32,251 bases of DNA from Roseococcus sp. (GTDB lineage: Bacteria; Pseudomonadota; Alphaproteobacteria; Acetobacterales; Acetobacteraceae). The stretch covers positions 1 to 32,251 of the forward strand of contig NZ_JAIEQY010000168.1 in the NCBI RefSeq assembly GCF_019747315.1, given 5' to 3'. This document shows positions 31,037 through 32,251 of the stretch, piece after piece (positions within the stretch are counted from its first letter, which is position 1; every line of letters begins with the position of its first letter). A program made the translations under genes and the position numbers. The notes below the pieces were generated by a model that worked only from the letters and a program-made list of their open reading frames with translations, was not told the DNA's origin and did not search any database.

Positions 31037-32202
31037 ACATCCTGGCCCAGCCCGATGCCCTCTGGGAGGGCAGCGCCGCGCTGCGCGATGCCACCGCGCT
31101 GGCTACCCTGGCGCGGGATTGCGTGACCTCCGGCGTGGAGCGGCGCGCCCTGCATGTCCGCCTCTCGCTGGTGCCGGCCCGGCTGCGCGAGCCGCGGCAT
31201 GAGCGCCTGGTGCGGGAGGCGCTGGCCCCCATGCTGCGCCCGACGCGCGCGCGGCTTTACGAGCTGCCGGGCGGGGACCTGGTCGCCCTGGCCCCGCCGC
31301 CGGGCGAGCATCTGGACGAGGTGCGCCGCAACCTGGCCCGGCTGCTGCCGGAAATCCCGGCCGAGACGCTGCTGCCCGTACTGCGCCTGCCGGCCGAGGC
31401 GGCGCGGCTGCTCACCCTGGTGGAAGCGTCGCTCGGGCTGGATGCGGCGCCGCCCGTCGCCAGCCCGCCGCGCAGCGACGCCCCGCCGCCCAGCGCCGCC
31501 GAGCTGGATGCGGCGCAGCGCGCGCTGGCCACCGCCAACCTGACGGCCTTCCTGCGCCGCCAGGGCATCTGGCGGCTGCGCCCGGGCGATGAGCAGCCCC
31601 AGCCGATCTGGACCGAGTTGCGGCCGCATCTGCCCGACCTGGCCGCCGCCCTGCTGCCGCGCCGCAACCTGGAGGCCAGCCCGCCGCTGGCCCGCCGCTT
31701 CCGCCAGGCGGCCGAGCGCCGGATGCTGGCCGAGCTGGCCATCCCGCAGGAGGCCCGCGGGCTGGGCGATGCCTGCCTGCCGCTGGCGCTGGGCAGCGCT
31801 CTGGAGGCCGAGTTCCTGCGGCTGGATGCGGCGCTGGGCCCGCATGGGCGGGCGCGGCTGCTACTGGCCGTGCCGGCGGGCGATTGGCTGGCGGATCCCG
31901 GCGGCTTCGCCTTGCTGCAACGGCTGTCGCTGCAGCGCGGCTGGACGCTGGCGCTCGACGAGCTGGAGCCTGCCGTGCTGCGCCTCTGGCCCGGCGCGGC
32001 GCAAGGCCATGCCATGCTTCGGCTGCGCTTCCGGCCGGAGATGCTATCGGCCGACGCCGGCGCCCGCGCCAGCCTGGACGCGGCCCTGCCGGAGGATCGC
32101 GAGCGCGTGATTCTCACCGGCGCCGAAACGCCCGCCGCCATCGCCTGGGGCTGGCAGCGCGGCATCACGCGATTCATGGGCCGCGTGCTGGAAGCACGGT
32201 AA
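31033..32202 (+). CDS. Unrecognised protein B of a tandem pair (possible degenerate GGDEF/EAL-like)
   Basis: A 389-residue soluble protein overlapping the previous gene by 4 bp (ATGA). Segment 1 (about 38-98) is RRALHVRLSLVPARLREPRHERLVREALAPML...LYELPGGDLVALAPPPGEHLDEVRRNLARLLPE. A Pro/Ala-rich linker (about 137-160) follows. Segment 2 (about 215-262) has ERRMLAELAIPQEARG. Segment 3 (about 275-335) has ARLLLAVPAGDWLADPGGFALLQRLSLQRGWTLALDEL, in which 'GWTLALDEL' resembles the 'GV.lALDDFG' strand of EAL domains, but the catalytic EAL and DDF residues are not seen. No membrane segment. Function unknown; regulation or signalling is a guess. The 25-bp tandem repeat begins inside its last codons. 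Confidence 0.78.
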   Translation: MNILAQPDALWEGSAALRDATALATLARDCVTSGVERRALHVRLSLVPARLREPRHERLVREALAPMLRPTRARLYELPGGDLVALAPPPGEHLDEVRRNLARLLPEIPAETLLPVLRLPAEAARLLTLVEASLGLDAAPPVASPPRSDAPPPSAAELDAAQRALATANLTAFLRRQGIWRLRPGDEQPQPIWTELRPHLPDLAAALLPRRNLEASPPLARRFRQAAERRMLAELAIPQEARGLGDACLPLALGSALEAEFLRLDAALGPHGRARLLLAVPAGDWLADPGGFALLQRLSLQRGWTLALDELEPAVLRLWPGAAQGHAMLRLRFRPEMLSADAGARASLDAALPEDRERVILTGAETPAAIAWGWQRGITRFMGRVLEAR

Positions 32203-32251
32203 GACGTGGGTGCTGGAAGCACGGTAAGACGTGGGTGCTGGAAGCACGGTA
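32185..32251. repeat. 25-bp tandem direct repeat, 2.7 copies, at the window end
   Basis: Copies begin at 32185, 32210 and 32235, and the last is cut by the window edge. Each starts with GTGCT-GGA-AGCAC, a perfect 5-bp hairpin, followed by GGTAAGACGTGG. The first copy holds the last codons and TAA stop of protein B. Copies are identical, which suggests recent expansion or an assembly artefact. Confidence 0.85.

Noticed and set aside
32185..32251. CRISPR array
   Set aside because: The unit is a 25-bp tandem repeat with no variable spacers, and no cas genes are nearby.

Overview
The window is about 70% GC, densely coded, with short intergenic gaps and many 4-bp ATGA/GTGA overlaps. Gene content (D-amino-acid dehydrogenase, a short CIO-type cytochrome bd, a DUF3126 protein, a TauE/TIGR02186 pair, a B12-riboswitch-controlled TonB receptor, an ExoD-like protein) points to a chromosomal segment of an alphaproteobacterium, most likely a Roseomonas-like member of the Acetobacteraceae. 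That assignment is an inference from gene content and composition. I see no tRNA, rRNA, insertion sequence, prophage or CRISPR array.

Layout. 32-1935: zinc-type oxidoreductase and a lipid A type acyltransferase, coupled by a GTGA overlap. 2020-5159: an orphan peptide-type ABC substrate-binding protein followed by a GMC flavoprotein. 5158-5294: an elaborate symmetric palindrome between two convergent stop codons. 5292-7664 (minus): a BtuB-like receptor, its cobalamin riboswitch and a well-spaced promoter. 7648-8286 (minus): ExoD-like membrane protein. 8421-11533 (minus): AbrB-type membrane protein, CaiB-type CoA-transferase and a crotonase-fold protein that lacks both classical catalytic glutamates. 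11568-13584 (minus): metK and trmB. 13856-13999: a 47-residue single-span membrane protein, tail to tail with dadA (13996-15246, minus).

15388-16919: two tandem paralogous methyltransferases. 16920-17762 (minus): two-domain universal stress protein. 17845-19849: a possible leader ORF, a YcaD-like MFS transporter and a secreted MORN-repeat protein. 19860-21380 (minus): exported 5'-nucleotidase-type phosphoesterase. 21518-24403: tightly packed TauE exporter, TIGR02186 protein, universal stress protein and DUF2459 lipoprotein. 24459-27681: DUF3126, then a GbsR/MarR regulator with cydA and cydB. 27696-29972 (minus): a sulfotransferase and an HldE-like protein whose second domain has decayed, both pointing to cell-surface glycan work. 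30051-32202: a short leader ORF and two unrecognised proteins that look like diverged copies of each other. The window ends in a 25-bp tandem repeat.

The most interesting signals are (i) the unrecognised tandem pair at 30101-32202 with its 17-codon coupled leader ORF; (ii) several start codons with no Shine-Dalgarno sequence sitting 7 nt after a plausible -10 box, suggesting repeated use of leaderless mRNAs; (iii) enzymes that have lost signature residues (crotonase, HldE C-domain, second methyltransferase); and (iv) the symmetric four-hairpin terminator at 5158-5294.
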